DNA of 64,000 bases from Perkinsus olseni (GCA_013115135.1 JABANP010000292.1:1-64000), one strand, 5' to 3'. Counted from the stretch's first letter, positions 22,838 through 35,757 are shown. A program made the numbers and translations. The notes: generated by a model not told the origin, from the sequence alone.

Positions 22838-23876
22838 CGGTCGCGGTCCGCGACAGGTACGGGGCTGCATTTGCGACTCGACCGCGATCCCTCCAGCGGC
22901 AAGGTTATAAATCAAAAATTGTCGTAAACCTCATGACGTGCTAACGAAGCTCATTATTTCCAGTGGACCCTATGAGGCCTCGGATGAGCAGTGCTCATTG
23001 AGCACAGTTTGTATGGTTCAAGAAGAACGAGCAAGCCTCCTATAGAGTTCCTTGGAGGGACATTACCTATCCTGTCAGCCGGTCTGACTCAGCCCCATGA
23101 TCCCTCCGACCGTCGAAGCCTTTGAGTTTGATGCCTCTTATTGAACGGTTCAACTAAGTTGAGTCAACTTGGGCAGCGATGATTCTGTTTGGATCATCGA
23201 TTTCTAAGCAGGTGACCAAAGATGATCAATGGTGATGAATCATGCCCAATCAGTAGCGCGGGAGTGTCGCGAACTTCCAGAGTTATCGACCCGCTATTGT
23301 GCAAGTCCCGTCAGATGGGATTCCATAGATTCCTGGATCCTCGAACCTGGAACCTGGTTCCAGCTATATGGAACGTTATTCACTTCTATTGTGAAGTTCG
23401 GACTCTTAAGCTCCACACAAGGCCTGAGTCACAGGCCGGTCTGTCTCCAATCCTTACTTCCGTCCACTCTCGCTACTGGGCAGACGTCTAGCGGCTACGG
23501 CCCGTGAAAGCACCACAACGCATTCCTAAATCCTCTCTTCACCCGTTGCCCTCCAGGAAGCTCCAAAAAGGTCAACCTGCGACTGGTCGTTCCATATATG
23601 ACACAAGGGCGAGGGAGTACCCTGTATCTTGGGGCCGACGTCACGTCACGCTAGGTTTGCTGTCACGAAATCTATGAGGCTCACACCAGTTCATTGTCTT
23701 AGTCCCCGCACGCTTCGAACCATGTTGGATTCACTGCGTTGCAGCCTGCATACTCGCGGTTCGGTCGGAGACTTTTCGAATCATTTCTTGTCTCACTGTG
23801 AGACTCTCGCACGGTCCCGACCCATTTTGCCTCTAGGTTTTCCTTCCAAACTTTTCCCAGCTTCTCCCTCTCGCGA

Positions 23877-24891
23877 ATGAGATCCCTGCTCTACGTATCT
23901 GTGTTGTTCTCCCTCACCGTGAGTTGTCTTCCGCAGCGATCAGCAACTCAGTGTCAGAGTGTCAGGTGCGTTTACATGCTCAAAACGTTATCTATCGCCG
24001 TTATTATCATGGCGATGACATGAGCCTTATTGGAGGGCAAGCCAAAGGCTTTTGTGAAGACAACTTTTGCTCCGTGGCAGTGGATGCTGCCTCCCCCGGC
24101 CAAAAGGTAAGAGACTGTGGAGTCCCGATATTCACATAGAACCCGTGACAGTGTGTGTAGCCGGTTCATCAGCTGATGGGGTTTCCTTCATTTCAGTCCG
24201 TTGTTGGGGTGGTCCAGATGGTCATTCCGGCGAAGCATCTCGGCCCGAAAGACCGAAAGGCGATCCTCGCCCACGTGTGAGTTGGGATTGGTTTCTTGCC
24301 GTCAAAAAAGAGGTCCTTGCCTCTCGTGATAAATTGAAGTTTGGCAATTCACCGCGGGAAGGCGGTCGCTGTTTCGAGGGAGGTTGTGTTGCAGGTCAGG
24401 ATCGAGCAACACTCGTCAACTCTTGTCGAGCGTCAAAAAAATCCTCGGCCACATCTACTTCGTAGGTTGGGAGGCGCTATTTAGAGATGCTGGGTCAGCT
24501 CTGTCACTTTCAGGTGAAAGTGGCAGACAATTGGAAACGGAAGGGCATCGCCAAGAATCTCCTGGCGGAGACTTTTAGGGAGGTGAGTTCACCACTTTCC
24601 TCGACGTTCCGAGTTCCGTCTGAGATATTCAGTCTGTTCAGCTCCGATAAATCTGTTCTACCATTCCCATTTATCAGATTGGCAGGACGGAGCCCAGAGT
24701 AGTCGCCATGTTCCTGCATGTGACCTCGGATAATCCAGGCGCTATCGCTCTGTATGAGAAGTCCAGATTCATCAAAATTCGGAGTGAGTCCTATGGGACG
24801 AGCGGAGCGCTAACTAGAAAGTCATCACTTTCTTCTCTTGTCAGACCTCTCACCTACTCATTTCCTCTATGCGCGTTACGATTTCACTTAG
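23877..24891 (+). CDS. GNAT-family N-acetyltransferase with signal-like N-terminus, copy 1
   Basis: Seven exons: 23877-23918, 23966-24106, 24197-24276, 24395-24461, 24514-24582, 24678-24783, 24845-24891. Phases close to 183 codons plus stop. The first exon gives MRSLLYVSVLFSLT, a hydrophobic start that resembles a signal peptide or anchor. The GNAT signature follows: a beta strand VVGVVQMVIPAKHLG, the acetyl-CoA loop in WKRKGIAKNLLAETF (about residues 117-131, R/Q-x-x-G-x-G/A type), and motif B (LHVTSDNPGAIALYEKSRF), as in GCN5-related and Naa50-type enzymes. It should transfer acetyl from acetyl-CoA to an amine; the substrate is unknown. A hydrophobic leader is unusual for this family. I set intron 1 as 47 nt because the alternative 18 nt intron (ending at the first CAG) would be far shorter than any other here. 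Confidence 0.8.
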
Positions 24892-25035
24892 CTCTATTTC
24901 CCTCAAGAGCATATGCTCGCTTAACTGTGGATTCGATTCCACTGAATTTTTTCTTCCAACTATTTCGTCACTCGGTCCAATTACTCATTACAACTGCTAG
25001 ACTTATTTAAAATGAGTTATTCGTAACATGGATCT

Positions 25036-25064
25036 CGGAAGCGCCGACCAGCACGGCGCTTCCG
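25036..25064. repeat. Inverted repeat, 11 bp arms, 7 nt spacer
   Basis: CGGAAGCGCCG and CGGCGCTTCCG flank ACCAGCA. The duplicate locus (30439-30469) has a differently built palindrome at the same place. Confidence 0.8.
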
Positions 25065-27917
25065 TCCTTGGCCCGTGGCCATTCATACTATCGCTACGGT
25101 CAGCAGAGATTTTCTGATCTCTCTTTCCCGCGGCACCAGACTTCTTGGAAAGTGGTAAGCTGATTATTTCTCACAAATTTAATCAGTTTCGTCCCCAATG
25201 AGTGGGACACAAGACTGTCAGCTAAAGCTAGTCAACCAATTCCCTATGTTGCGTTCGGAAGTTTCAGCTGATGATAGGAAAAACTCCCTGAAAATGGACA
25301 GTGCCCCAGGATTTGCATGTTTAACCGCACGGGCAGTACTCGCTCAGCAATACTCTTGAAACACCCTTCGACGAATCAGGATTCGAATGTAATACTTTTG
25401 GGATCGAGTATTCATAAGATACTCTCTCGATTCCAGCTAGCCTTTCGTATGTAGCTGAAACGACAAATATACTCCACAGTGGATACTAATGATTTCACAA
25501 CTCGCGGTGAGTCGTGGGTTGCTAAGAATTTCCAATGAGCTGATAGAGTGAATTCTGCAGTTCTCGTCAACCACGGGGAAATTAACTTGAGAGGAGGGTG
25601 TCTCCAGCGGAGTATGTGCTGACCTCCAGTGGGGCCTCGCTGCGAGATAATTCCCTGAGCCGACAAAATGCAGAAAAAACACGAATCTCTGAGAATTTTT
25701 TGCGCGATGTAGAGCATAGTGCGGCCGCCTTCTATCCTCCGGGTCGGCCTGCTGCAGAACCTAAGGGAGGGGGCCCCTCCGAGGGGCCACTGAGTGGCCG
25801 TCATTCAGGAGGCAGTCATTTGCTGCGAGCGAACGCGCGAATGTGGTTCTAAAATGATGTGGGAAGGAACCTGTCTAGCAGCTGGGCTTCGATGGTCGCG
25901 AACACCAACTCGTCTCAGCGACAGCTGCAAGGCGTCCTCGAAGCTCTCGCTCAACACCAAACAAGCCTGATGTATCATGATGCTAACTAAATGAGACCTA
26001 TTGAAGAGTACTGATGACTGGCTTGCTTGTCGGACAAGCCTTGTCCCCTTCTTTCACTCAATTTGACTGAAGTAGCCACGCGCAGTTGGTTTCCACTATC
26101 TGATCGGTAGTATATACTCATGCGCAGCACTGCTGCTGCAGCTGCGGTATCTTGCGTTCCACGAGTAAAAATAATGCGTAGATTTTCGATACATGAATGG
26201 CATATTTGCCAGATGGATGATGGTGGGCGGAAAACGTCCGAGAACGAGATGCGAGGAAAGCTGGGCTCAGTCAGGGCTGCTGCGGCGGGCCCGAGTATCC
26301 ACCGGTCTGAGCCCGGCCTAACAGTGCAGAATGTCGAATAGCTTTAGCAACAGGAGAAGCTCACCCCTATTCCCCACACGTTATGGCCCAGGATTCCTCA
26401 TCTTTTCCATACACGTTGAACAAGTTGAATCTCCGTGCTCCCCTAGGTACCGAGCATGAATGCCATTCACTGAATGGTCTACTCGCACTCACCTGATACA
26501 AGCGTTGTGGGAGCCACACTTGGCGCAAGATGAACCTTTTCGAGGGGACCCAGAATCTGGGCCCCAGATCCGCGAAGTATTGGAGTCCAAGATTTCTGGA
26601 CACGGACCAGGGTAATAGTGCGGCGTAGGACGATATCAGCCATCTCTTCCGTGGTGTTGCTGGAACCGTCAGAGCGGAGTATTTCCAACGTTCCCCACGC
26701 CAGCTGCGTTCTACATAAAGAACCATATCTCCGAGGCATTGTAGATACCACATCTATCTGGTGACTTCCGGTGACGTCGGTGATAACTACCGCGCAATTG
26801 ACTACGGCAAATATGCCACGAAGGATGCCTGCAAGGGAGCATGACCCTCGAGGACCTTGACCAAGATCAAGCGCGGAAATTAGAAAGTCGGAGCTCTCCG
26901 ACGGCAGCAGCTGGTACGTCAGCAGTCTAGGGCACGAAGATCATGGTACACTAACGGGGATAGTCTCCGGGAGATAAGAGATCCTTGGGTCTGGACTACC
27001 CGAAAGACTGTTCACAGTCGACAAGTGCAAGTACATAGCATAATTGACATATAAGCACTGCAGCACTCCTCGTACGTATTGTCCGAGAATTCATACGAGA
27101 AACTATACCAATTACATATGCCATACTCCCGAATTCGCCCGCGGCAGACACAAATAGAGCGGTAAATAATGCTCTGACACCCTTGATTCAAGGGCCTTGA
27201 ATATCGAACTCGCAACGTCACTCGGAAATAAACCCCCGAAAGTGACGACTAGTCACTGACGAGCGGTATTTTATCTGATTCCACGAGCAAGAAGTATTTA
27301 GAGACAGCTGAGTGCAGATGAGAAGGTAAGATAACCTGCTAGGAAGTCACAAGCTGTGGCTAGCTCGCTGGTGAGCAACTAAGCGTGGATCTGGTTCTCG
27401 AAGCGACCGTGGTAGACCGCCATTGGCGGTGTCCCTACATCATGTGAGAAACAGATCTGAGCAGGGTCAGATCCGGCGGCATAACACGAGGGACAAGCTG
27501 TTAGTGCTTCCTATGCTATCCCTCACGCTGCCTGAGACAAATCTAGCGAACCGATCTACCACATCCTCCACTACTGTGATCGGATGCTCAGACCCATCGG
27601 TGGACATGCGGTGGACTCACCCGGCTCTCGTGATCTCTGGAACTTGAGCCACCGGCTCACGCGGGGTAACCACTGTGCCTTCCGGCGGGAATTTCAGTCA
27701 GACGGACTGAGCAGAGGAGCCCTTAAATAACTGGAACACAGAGTCTATATGACCATGAGGCATCTCCGACTCGGAGACTCCGAGATCTAACGATATGAGA
27801 GGTGATCCAACAGGATGTGTAGAACAGGTCGAGCAATAAAATGTACTTCAAATCGATTGTTCTGCCTATACGGGGGAAAACATGCCCTATATTGACCAGT
27901 TTTGTATCCTCTTAGCG

Positions 27918-27929
27918 TCGACCTAAGAT
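27918..27929 (+). repeat. Dispersed 12-mer TCGACCTAAGAT
   Basis: One of four exact copies in the window. The others are at 59122-59133, at 60978-60989, and on the minus strand at 40360-40371. Confidence 0.6.
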
Positions 27930-27981
27930 GCTTGGAGATCAGGTTCGTCGGAATAATGGCACTATACTAAAAAAGGCATAC

Positions 27982-28024
27982 CGATAGCATGCCGACTATA
28001 AAGTTTATAGTCGACATGCTATCG
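27982..28024. repeat. Palindrome, 21 bp arms, one mismatch, 1 nt spacer
   Basis: Arms 27982-28002 and 28004-28024 pair around G28003 with a single C/T mismatch. Confidence 0.93.
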
Positions 28025-29314
28025 TGTCTGGCATTATGGGAACAAGACTGGGAATCGTTACCGGTACGGTTTATCGCTGAGACGACGACGGACTCTCGTT
28101 CCGATCTCATCAGAGGGATCGGCATAGCGAAGTGACCATAGAAGAGTGCGAACTGCGTAACGCCTACATCTCTTCAGCAAAGAATGGGACGTCGCATGAT
28201 CTAAGAAAATAAGCCGATGGCAATTTGCTTGGACCAAAAATGAAACCAATATTGGTTGACGTTGAGCTCTGGCTTCCAATACTCTACCATTCCGTCCATA
28301 GCACTTCAAGTCGCACTTACCAATGCGATCGTGATTCATAGTGTAACTACCGTACAGTGTAAAGCACAGTACATCCATAACGTAATGCAGGGTCGCGAAC
28401 ACATTACTATTAACTTAAGCCCGTAACGGAATCGCGGAAGAGACACACTCGTTCATTGTCCTGGACCCTACGAGCCAGAGCCCCCACGCTTCGTAGAGAT
28501 TGTCCCTATACTGCACAATACTTGTCTCCGATTTCAAGTTTTTGCTGTGTCGCATATAGCGTGACGCTAGAGCGCATTACTCAGATGTTATTGTTATTCA
28601 AGCTCGTGTATAGCCGAGGACCTTTACTCATAACGAGTGCTTTGGGTTTGGTTTAATTTACTACACTTCGAACCATGTCGGGTTTGCCGCACGTCACGGG
28701 CTGTACCCATATAATCCCAGCTTCGGGATTATTAATCATGCCCGATCTCCAAGACAGGAGTTCCGTAAGCTTCCATTCGGACCGTTACTTTGGAGCACTA
28801 TTCATGTGAAATAGAGACTTACGGCACTACTACGACTGCTGCACGTCACCTTTAGCGCGAAGCTCGGAGCTTCGAGCTCCATATAAAGCGATCTGTCTCT
28901 AACGCTTGCTTCCGTCCGCTCTCCCTTTCGGGTAGAAGTCTAGCTGCTACGGCCCGTAAAAGCTCCTCAACCTATCGTTTGTTCCTCTTTCATCCCCAGC
29001 CCTTCAGTAAACTCGAAAGAGGTAAACTAGCGGTCGATCGCCCCTCAACATCACAAGGGCGAGGGAGTACCCTCTTTTTTGGGCGAGCGTAACCGATAGC
29101 ACTTGTGACGCCGTCACGCTAAGCTAGGTTCACCGTCACAGCCTCTTCGTTCATACCCGTTCGTTGTCTCAGAGCCGGTCCAACCTACGAAGGGTTCGCT
29201 GCATACTTGCGGCTCAGTATACGCATCTTGATAATACTTCGTCTTACAGGGCCTTCACGCATTCTGCCACCATCTTAGTCTTCCTTCACATTTTTTAGCT
29301 ACTTTACCACGCGA

Positions 29315-30329
29315 ATGAGATCCCTGCTCTACGTATCTGTGTTGTTCTCCCTCACCGTGAGTTGTCTTCCGCAGTCATCAGCAACTCACATCAGTGTGAA
29401 AGTGTCAGGTGCGTTTACATGCTCAAAACGTTATCTATCGTCGCTATTATCATGGCGACGACATGAGCCTTATTGGAGGGCAAGCCAAAGGCTTCTGTGA
29501 AGACAACTTTTGCTCCGTGGCAGTGGATGCCGCCTCCCCCGGCCAAAAGGTAAGAGACTGCGGAGCCACGATATTTACATAGAACCCGTGACAGTGTGTG
29601 TAGCCGGTCCATCAGCTGATGCGGTTTCCTTCATTTCAGTCCGTTGTTGGGGTGGTCCAGATGGTCATTCCGGCGAAACATCTCGGCCCGAAAGACCGAA
29701 AGGCGATCCTCGCCCACGCGTGAGTTGGGATTGGTTTCTTGCCGTCGAAGAAAGGGATCCTCGCCCCTCGTGATGGATCGCCCCTCCGGCATTTCACCGC
29801 GGAAAGGCAGTCGCTGTTCCGACAGTGTTCGTGTTGCAGGTCGGGATCAAGCAACACTCGTCAACTCTTGTCGAGCGTCAAAAAAATCCTCGGGCACATC
29901 TATTTCGTAGGTTGGGAGGCGCTATTTAGAGATGCTAGGTCAGCTCTGTCACTTTCAGGTGAAAGTGGCAGACAATTGGCAACGGATGGGCATCGCCAAG
30001 AATCTTCTGGCGGAGACTTTTAGGGAGGTGAGTTCATCACTCTCCTCGACGTTCCGAGTTCCGACTGAGATATTCAGTCCGCTCAGCTCCGATAAATCTG
30101 TTCTACCATTCCCAATTTTCAGATTGGCAGGACGGAGCCCAGAGTAGTCGCCATGTTCCTGCATGTGAGCTCGAGTAATCAAGGCGCTATCGCTCTGTAT
30201 GAGAAGTCCAAATTCATCAAAATTCGGAGTGAGTCCTATGGGACGAGCTAACTAGAAAGTCATCACTTTCTTCTCTTGTCAGACCTCTCACCTACTCTTT
30301 TCCTCTATGCTCGTTACGACTTCACTTAG
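29315..30329 (+). CDS. GNAT-family N-acetyltransferase with signal-like N-terminus, copy 2
   Basis: Seven exons: 29315-29356, 29409-29549, 29640-29719, 29840-29906, 29959-30027, 30123-30228, 30283-30329. Exon lengths and phases are identical to copy 1 and encode 183 residues. Differences are few; the junction of exons 3 and 4 gives Ala instead of Val, and WQRMGIAKNLL replaces WKRKGIAKNLL in the acetyl-CoA loop. Intron 1 is 52 nt here against 47 nt in copy 1, and only the chosen acceptor keeps both copies open. Both copies appear intact, so the duplication has not yet been followed by loss. Enzyme role as for copy 1; substrate unknown. Confidence 0.8.
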
Positions 30330-31376
30330 CTCTATTTCCCTCAAGAGCAGATGCTCGTTTCACTGTGGATTCGAATTCACTCAATCCCCTTTTTTCCAAC
30401 TATTGGGTCCGCTCACTACAAGCAGATTTACTCTTATCATGGACCTCGGAAGCGCCTTCCGAGATCCATGGGCTTCAAGGCTCGAGTGCCATTCATACTG
30501 TCGGTCGGTTCAGTAGAAAGCTGCTGAGCTCGGCCTTCCGGCGATCTGAGTTTGCTCTAGATTTTTTGGAATGTTGGTTGCTGATTATTTCTCACAAATC
30601 AGTTCCGTCTTCGATCGGAGCTACGCAGCACTTTCAAGGACAGCTACTCGGCCAGCTTTTTGTGTTGCGTTTACAAGTCAACTATGATAATACCTGTTCT
30701 TGCAAAGGGTAAGTTCGGCCCTCGGTCTCCACAACAGTACGAAAGAGAGCCTCTAGAGGAATCGTCGGGCTTTTTTAAAAGGTCTAGCAATGATAAAGCA
30801 TGTTTGAAAGACTCGGGCCCGTTGTGTTCTATTGGAGAGAAACACGGCACGGTTTCTTGGAGAAGAAATCGATTAGCTGGGGAAGCTTGGTCCCACTGCA
30901 GTCACGCGCAACCTCTGGTCTGTATTGCCAAACACAGGCCCGGGCCGCGGGTTTGAGGTTTGGTCAATACCTCTCCCATCCTCAGCGACTGTGGGATTTC
31001 TTCGAGAACGGCATGCGCAGTGAGCGAATTCCAAGAATCAAGTACACGGCACCAGCGGCGATGAATCGCCAAGTCGTTTTGTCTCTTTGCCACGGCCAAC
31101 TGGTACGGGTGCAACCGAGACTTCAACCTAACTGAGCATCTCGACAGGAGTCTGTAGGCGTGGGACTGTAAACCCACACCTCTCTCGAGCTCAGTTTATC
31201 GCGACTCGCTAAACCCTCTAGTTGTAACATACGCGAATCAGCCTCATCCGACGACATTCCGAGAATAACCACGGCCCTGAACTGGCTGAGCCGACTGAGC
31301 ACAACACAACCCATCAAGCCTTGGAACGTGTCTCTAGTAATGGTCATCATTATACGGTACAGCGGATGAGGGCCTC
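30330..31376. other. Spacer between GNAT copy 2 and BUD31
   Basis: No supported gene. The left part is still within the segmental duplication and contains the palindrome at 30439-30469. Confidence 0.5.
30439..30469. repeat. Palindrome, 14 bp arms, one mismatch, 3 nt spacer
   Basis: ATGGACCTCGGAAG pairs with CTTCCGAGATCCAT across CGC. Confidence 0.8.
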
Positions 31377-32313
31377 TCACTGATCTCCGGAAGCGCAGCC
31401 ACGGCAGCCACAGTGAGCACACTGAACGACCTTCCCTTCGCCGAGCTGACTGCGCGGTACGCGGCAGATGCAAGTGGTTCCCTGAGGGGAGGGATGGGCG
31501 ACCTCAGCGATCGGAAAAGATTCTCACTTGGTTGTGATTGGTCGATTGGCAACAGAGCATGCAGCAGAGCTGATCGTAGCCGGGTTTCCGCCACTTGTAA
31601 ACCAACTGCTTGTCCGCCCAGCCCTCCTGAGAGAGAAAAAAGTCGCGAAAAAAGGCGGAGCGAAGCAGACCTACATCGAGACAGTATCTGAAGAGCTCCT
31701 TGGAGATGGCCTTCTTTTTATAATACATGTCAAAGACGTATCTAAATCACGCATGAAAGGTCATGATGAACCTCAAGATACCCTCTGCAAAGCCGACGGT
31801 TAGATCTCGCCCAGAATCAAACTAAGATGCCATTCAGATTCAAAGTTTCGTCCCTTAGTCGTTTACGAGTCCACGCAGCGCACAGGTTAACCCGATTCTC
31901 TACGAGCCTCTCTCATCAGCTCCCTCAGGTACGGGCAGGTCAGCGAGGTTTCCACGCTATAATAGAGTTCAACTGCGACCGGCTGATAAAGAGGATCGCT
32001 CTTGGGCGAAACAAAAAATGCAGCACTTAAAAGCATCATGATAAATGGCACGCCGTACTTAGAATCGTCTAAAGCAACGGAGCGTCTAACCTCGATCGTT
32101 GGTGGTTGAGTTTATGTATCGGCCAGAGCAACTCAGTCTTCCTTTTATCCTCATGCGGTTCGTTCTCAGCATCTCTCATCTTCCTGTCCAACTCCATCAG
32201 AGTCGGCTCGATCTCGTCCCAGCCCTCTGAGGGAGGGGAGGTGAGCGGACTACGGCCAAGTCAACGCGCTTACCTGGAGCCTTCTTGGAGCGAAGAGTGC
32301 GAACTTTAGGCAT
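31377..32313 (-). CDS. BUD31: BUD31/G10 splicing factor
   Basis: Five exons (minus): 32274-32313, 32091-32226, 31675-31741, 31528-31626, 31377-31481, giving 148 codons plus stop. The usual BUD31 length is about 144. The order of family motifs is complete. The N-terminus is [16 protein letters not shown]. It is followed by [30 protein letters not shown], the [12 protein letters not shown] block, an [20 protein letters not shown] block and the C-terminal zinc-binding CICRVP...CAHCGCRGC. In other eukaryotes the protein is part of the spliceosome (Bact/C complexes) and supports intron removal in the nucleus (family knowledge). Its presence fits the very intron-rich genes of this window. All introns are GT-AG and short. 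It is divergent from neither metazoan nor plant forms in its core. Confidence 0.95.
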
Positions 32314-33379
32314 GTCTAGGAAGTGACGACCAACTTAGCTGATAGGAAAAAGCGGGTACTAGTGATTGAAGAAATTTTCCCGAAAAATTGATGGAGCTTA
32401 TCCAAGGCTGATCAATGCTCTATTCAGTTCAAGTATAGGTAGAAACCAAAGACTGAATGATAAGTAATGGAATCCTTAAGATTTCGTGCGAGACCCTTCA
32501 CTTGGAGGTTGGCGAAGACTGCCCACAGAGGACCAGCAGCATCGGTTGTTCCTTCCCACACAACACTCGGTGGTAGTGAAACTGAGGGCCGCTGGCGTGA
32601 CCGAATCGTTATTTAGAACTAGCATGCAGGAAGTAAGAGCGTTAAAATGGTGAGGATTATGATACCCACAATAAGTGAATAAAAACTCGAAAAAACGATA
32701 GTTGAGGATATCCTCAACCTCCGGATACTCCCGCGTCGTGTTTGTCATCACTAGTAGTCCTGCTACTACCATATAGCTCCGACAGAGCTACTAGTCTCTG
32801 ATGAACACGTATTACGGATGTTACGGTACCTGACGAAAATACGCCCCAACTCGGGAAGACAGCTTCGATCGTAAATGAAACAAATTAGACTGACATAGCA
32901 TCTTTACTATAAAATTCATACCATAGTCGCGTAGATTCCCATTTTTCTATCAGAAATTTCAAAATTTACCAACGGAAATTTCCCATAATTTCCCTTTCCG
33001 AGTCAACCAGCTATCAGTAGCATTCCACCTAAGATCTCTCAGAATCGGCTAACGGTGATCGCCAATTCTAAGCCTCAGAATTAAACCCGGCAACATTTCC
33101 TACATGCAAAAATACTCGACCCTCGAACCGATCCTGAGTCCTGGGATTTTCCACCGACCACCCCGACCCTATCTTTCTAGAATAACTCCCTTACGACCGA
33201 AAAGACGCCCTCAAAGAACTTCTCAATTACAATAATCGAAAGACTCCATCACTACTCAAGGACTGCTGCTATTGCTATCTCCCGAACGATTCCAATTGCA
33301 CGGAGTTTGCCCAAAAATCGACTTGAAAATGACTCACAGTAATGTGGAAATTCGCGAAACGAAAGTGGGGAAATATCAA
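32314..33379. other. Spacer between BUD31 and the KH protein gene
   Basis: A/T-rich intergenic DNA. It presumably carries the 5' flank of BUD31 and the 3' flank of the KH gene. I see no exon chain. Confidence 0.5.
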
Positions 33380-35757
33380 TCAGGCAAAATTCAGATGAAA
33401 ATCTGATGGCGTTATGAGATGACATGAAACCCCATGCCTCTGGGCTAGCTCAAATACGGCCAAAACAACGTCCTCGGAAGACTTCTGAATCATAGCGGTC
33501 GAAACCGCTCCATTGTTGATAGCCCAGCTGCTGCTACTACTACTTCGGCTGGGTCGAATCGGCAACCCTGTACTACCATCCACGACAAAAGCTCGGCAAC
33601 ACGAATCACCGCCCTTTCCCGCTGTGATATGAACCTGAAAGATATGACGAAAGCGAAGATATCAGACAGAAGTTGCACGACCTGCGCTCCGCACTCCCAT
33701 CCAACCTGTGCTGCATTCAAGTCGGGAAAGATACCCAACTTGAAAGATAATCTTACGGTAACCTCAGAGCAAGAATCTTCCGGTGTCCTGATCATCTGGG
33801 ACCCTCCAAAATCGGGAGCGAATGTTATTATTACTCTTGTGTGGTTGTATATAGAACACCTATGTGCCTTCGGACCAGTGGATGGACTTTCAGGACGTTC
33901 TCGGCGAGATCGCAAACAGCGATGATGATGCGTTCTGAAGGGCCGTAGAGCTCCACCACCTGAGCCGCGCACCAGCTGAACGGCGACACACAATAGACCG
34001 ATCGGGATTGGCAGCAGATCATCGTTTTCATCAGTCTCCAAGCCATAGCGTACAAATTTGCATCGGAAATTACTCGCCTAATTGCCGAAAATCTTTACCC
34101 TTGTTTTGATAAAACAAAAATGATTCTACTAGCACTTCCACTACTCTGTCATCTCAAGATAAAAAAAGTGGGAATAATTACCTATTCGGTTCATCTTCAA
34201 TCTCGCTTATAAAACGACATGGACAATCCTCAGAGACCTCAACACTAATTCAGATCGGACCATCATGACCAGCCCAGACTTACCGCCACCCTAAAGTCGG
34301 AATATTCCTGCCTCACCCGTCCTTTGTATCCTTGTAATAATTTATGTAACCAAGTGAAACAAGCATTTATCGTTATCTCGCTTAACATCGATAATAATTT
34401 CCCTACTCGTTGTGATGAGAACCAGAAGTATTGCGGTATGGAAGTCAAACCCCCTTCCCTACCCGTTCCTGACATCCCTGTATCCTCTCCCCAACTACCA
34501 GGGCGACTCCGGTGCTAGCCTCAAATCTTCGAGCGTGAACTCCGCCGTGGCCGATGATGCTATTTACGGTGCTTTCTGAGAGAAACACCTTGCGGTTCTC
34601 GACGATAATTTTTACTCAATACTGAAATGAGCGATATTTGAAGCGAAATTAATCAATATCTAATACCAATATTTGCCCAAATCCTATAATATGTCGGGCA
34701 CACGGTACTACCCGGAAAGGAAGTCCTTAGGAAGAGATCTCTACAACTTGAAGATCATCATTGCGGCCAAAAATGGGCAACAATAACAACGACTGTGGCT
34801 GAATAAAAATGATGTAATCTATTAATCTAAATGCTTATGAAGATAAACACCCTTTCTCAATTCCAATGATAAAAAATTTTCTCTTCTTTAAACGCAGCCC
34901 TCGACGAAGCAGCTAGCGGCAGGCAGTATCAAAGTAGAGAGACTCAAACGCACAAAATTCAACCAAACTCGTTTCCCGGCAAAATAATGAATGATTACGC
35001 AACGGAGATGAGTTAACCTACATGACCGTACAGGAGAATGATGGGGCGAAATGGAACTCGACTGAGCGGGGATTGGAGAGCCGCAGAGGCACGACTACAA
35101 GAGGAAGTACGATGGTGGCAAGTCGCCAGAGAAAGATGAAGAATAACGTACTAAGCATAAACGTGGATGAATCAACACGTCCACCCCATACAATCCGAAA
35201 ATTCCGATATTATCTCTCCAAGATTTCGCGGAGATGCTCTTCTAAGAATACGCACCAATTGTGATCAACGCAACGGTCGACCCGAACTCACTCGGCACTG
35301 CCAAACGAAGGGCGATAGACACGTCCTTCTGGTGGCCTCGAGATTGTTGCGTTGAATGCAGATGGCAGCCCAGCTTCAATATCGTACCACAAATTCGTCG
35401 AATCGCCCTGGAGGCTCCTTGACTGAGAATGAGAATCCTCCTGCCTGCTCGGGAGTATCTTTTTACCCGTCTTTGGCAGCGATAACCATGACACGGTCGT
35501 GAGTGGTCGGGAAGAACTGGCCCTTGGGAGATATCCGAATGACAGTGGCAGTGTCGAGCTCCAACTTACTCAGTCTGCTGCCATGCGGACCTGTGATATC
35601 ACTGTTGAAGTATCTTAGGTTGAAGCTGACCTATTATGGATCCCGCAAGGGCGTTAGATACTAGAAGTTTGATCCAGTAGGGTCCGGTGGCGAAGGCGAT
35701 GGCCTTGGCGTCGAGATAATCGCGAGAGATGGTATCCGAGGTTGACGGAAGAGGCAT
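33380..35757 (-). CDS. RNA-binding protein with three KH domains
   Basis: Seven exons (minus): 35631-35757, 35467-35590, 35256-35422, 34463-34575, 33860-33959, 33577-33803, 33380-33484. Phases close to 320 codons plus stop. KH1 covers exons 1-3: WIKLLVSNALAGSIIG, then GPHGSRLSKLE with the GxxG loop GPHG, then DRVMVIAAKDG and a helix SRAIRRICGTIL. KH2 uses NSIIGHGGVHARRFEASTG (GxxG = GHGG) and SERIIIAVCDLAENVL. KH3 is degenerate in its loop (VGWECGAQVVQLLSDI) but keeps ERAVIRVAELL and a final helix. The layout resembles PCBP/NOVA-type proteins, which bind single-stranded RNA in splicing or mRNA control (family knowledge). The target is unknown. The exon 3-4 join spans a 680 nt intron, the least certain junction. 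Another small exon there cannot be excluded. Confidence 0.8.

Larger units (their letters stand above)
20687..23876. other. Intergenic stretch between P450 copy 2 and GNAT copy 1
   Basis: No gene is supported. It holds the second set of A/T-rich repeats (20930-21170), palindromes (21661-21691, 21729-21759, 21880-21900, 22072-22090, 22561-22601, 22819-22837), a CCGAAA-repeat element (about 21900-22815), and the start of the segmental duplication at about 23480. Confidence 0.5.
23480..25070 (+). repeat. Segmental duplication, copy 1 (carries GNAT gene 1)
   Basis: Sequence from about GTCTAGCGGCTACGGCCCGT through the GNAT gene to the CTCGGAAGCGCC string is repeated at about 28915-30480. The offset is close to 5.44 kb, with indels in flanks and introns. 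Confidence 0.8.
24892..29314. other. Intergenic stretch between the two GNAT copies
   Basis: No exon chain is supported on either strand. Noted are inverted arms at 25036-25064 (11 bp, 7 nt spacer), the palindrome at 27982-28024 and a copy of the dispersed motif TCGACCTAAGAT (27918). Confidence 0.5.
28915..30480 (+). repeat. Segmental duplication, copy 2 (carries GNAT gene 2)
   Basis: Partner of 23480-25070. Homology starts near GTCTAGCTGCTACGGCCCGT and fades after the CTCGGAAGCGCC string. Confidence 0.8.

Noticed and set aside
23919..23936. 18 nt intron in GNAT copy 1 ending at the first CAG
   Set aside because: Far shorter than any other intron here, and in copy 2 the same choice leads to a stop. 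The 47/52 nt alternative keeps both copies open.
33490..34041. Single 183-codon open frame on the minus strand
   Set aside because: Only parts of it are exonic. Splitting it by GT-AG introns yields the KH2 and KH3 parts of a phase-consistent three-KH protein.
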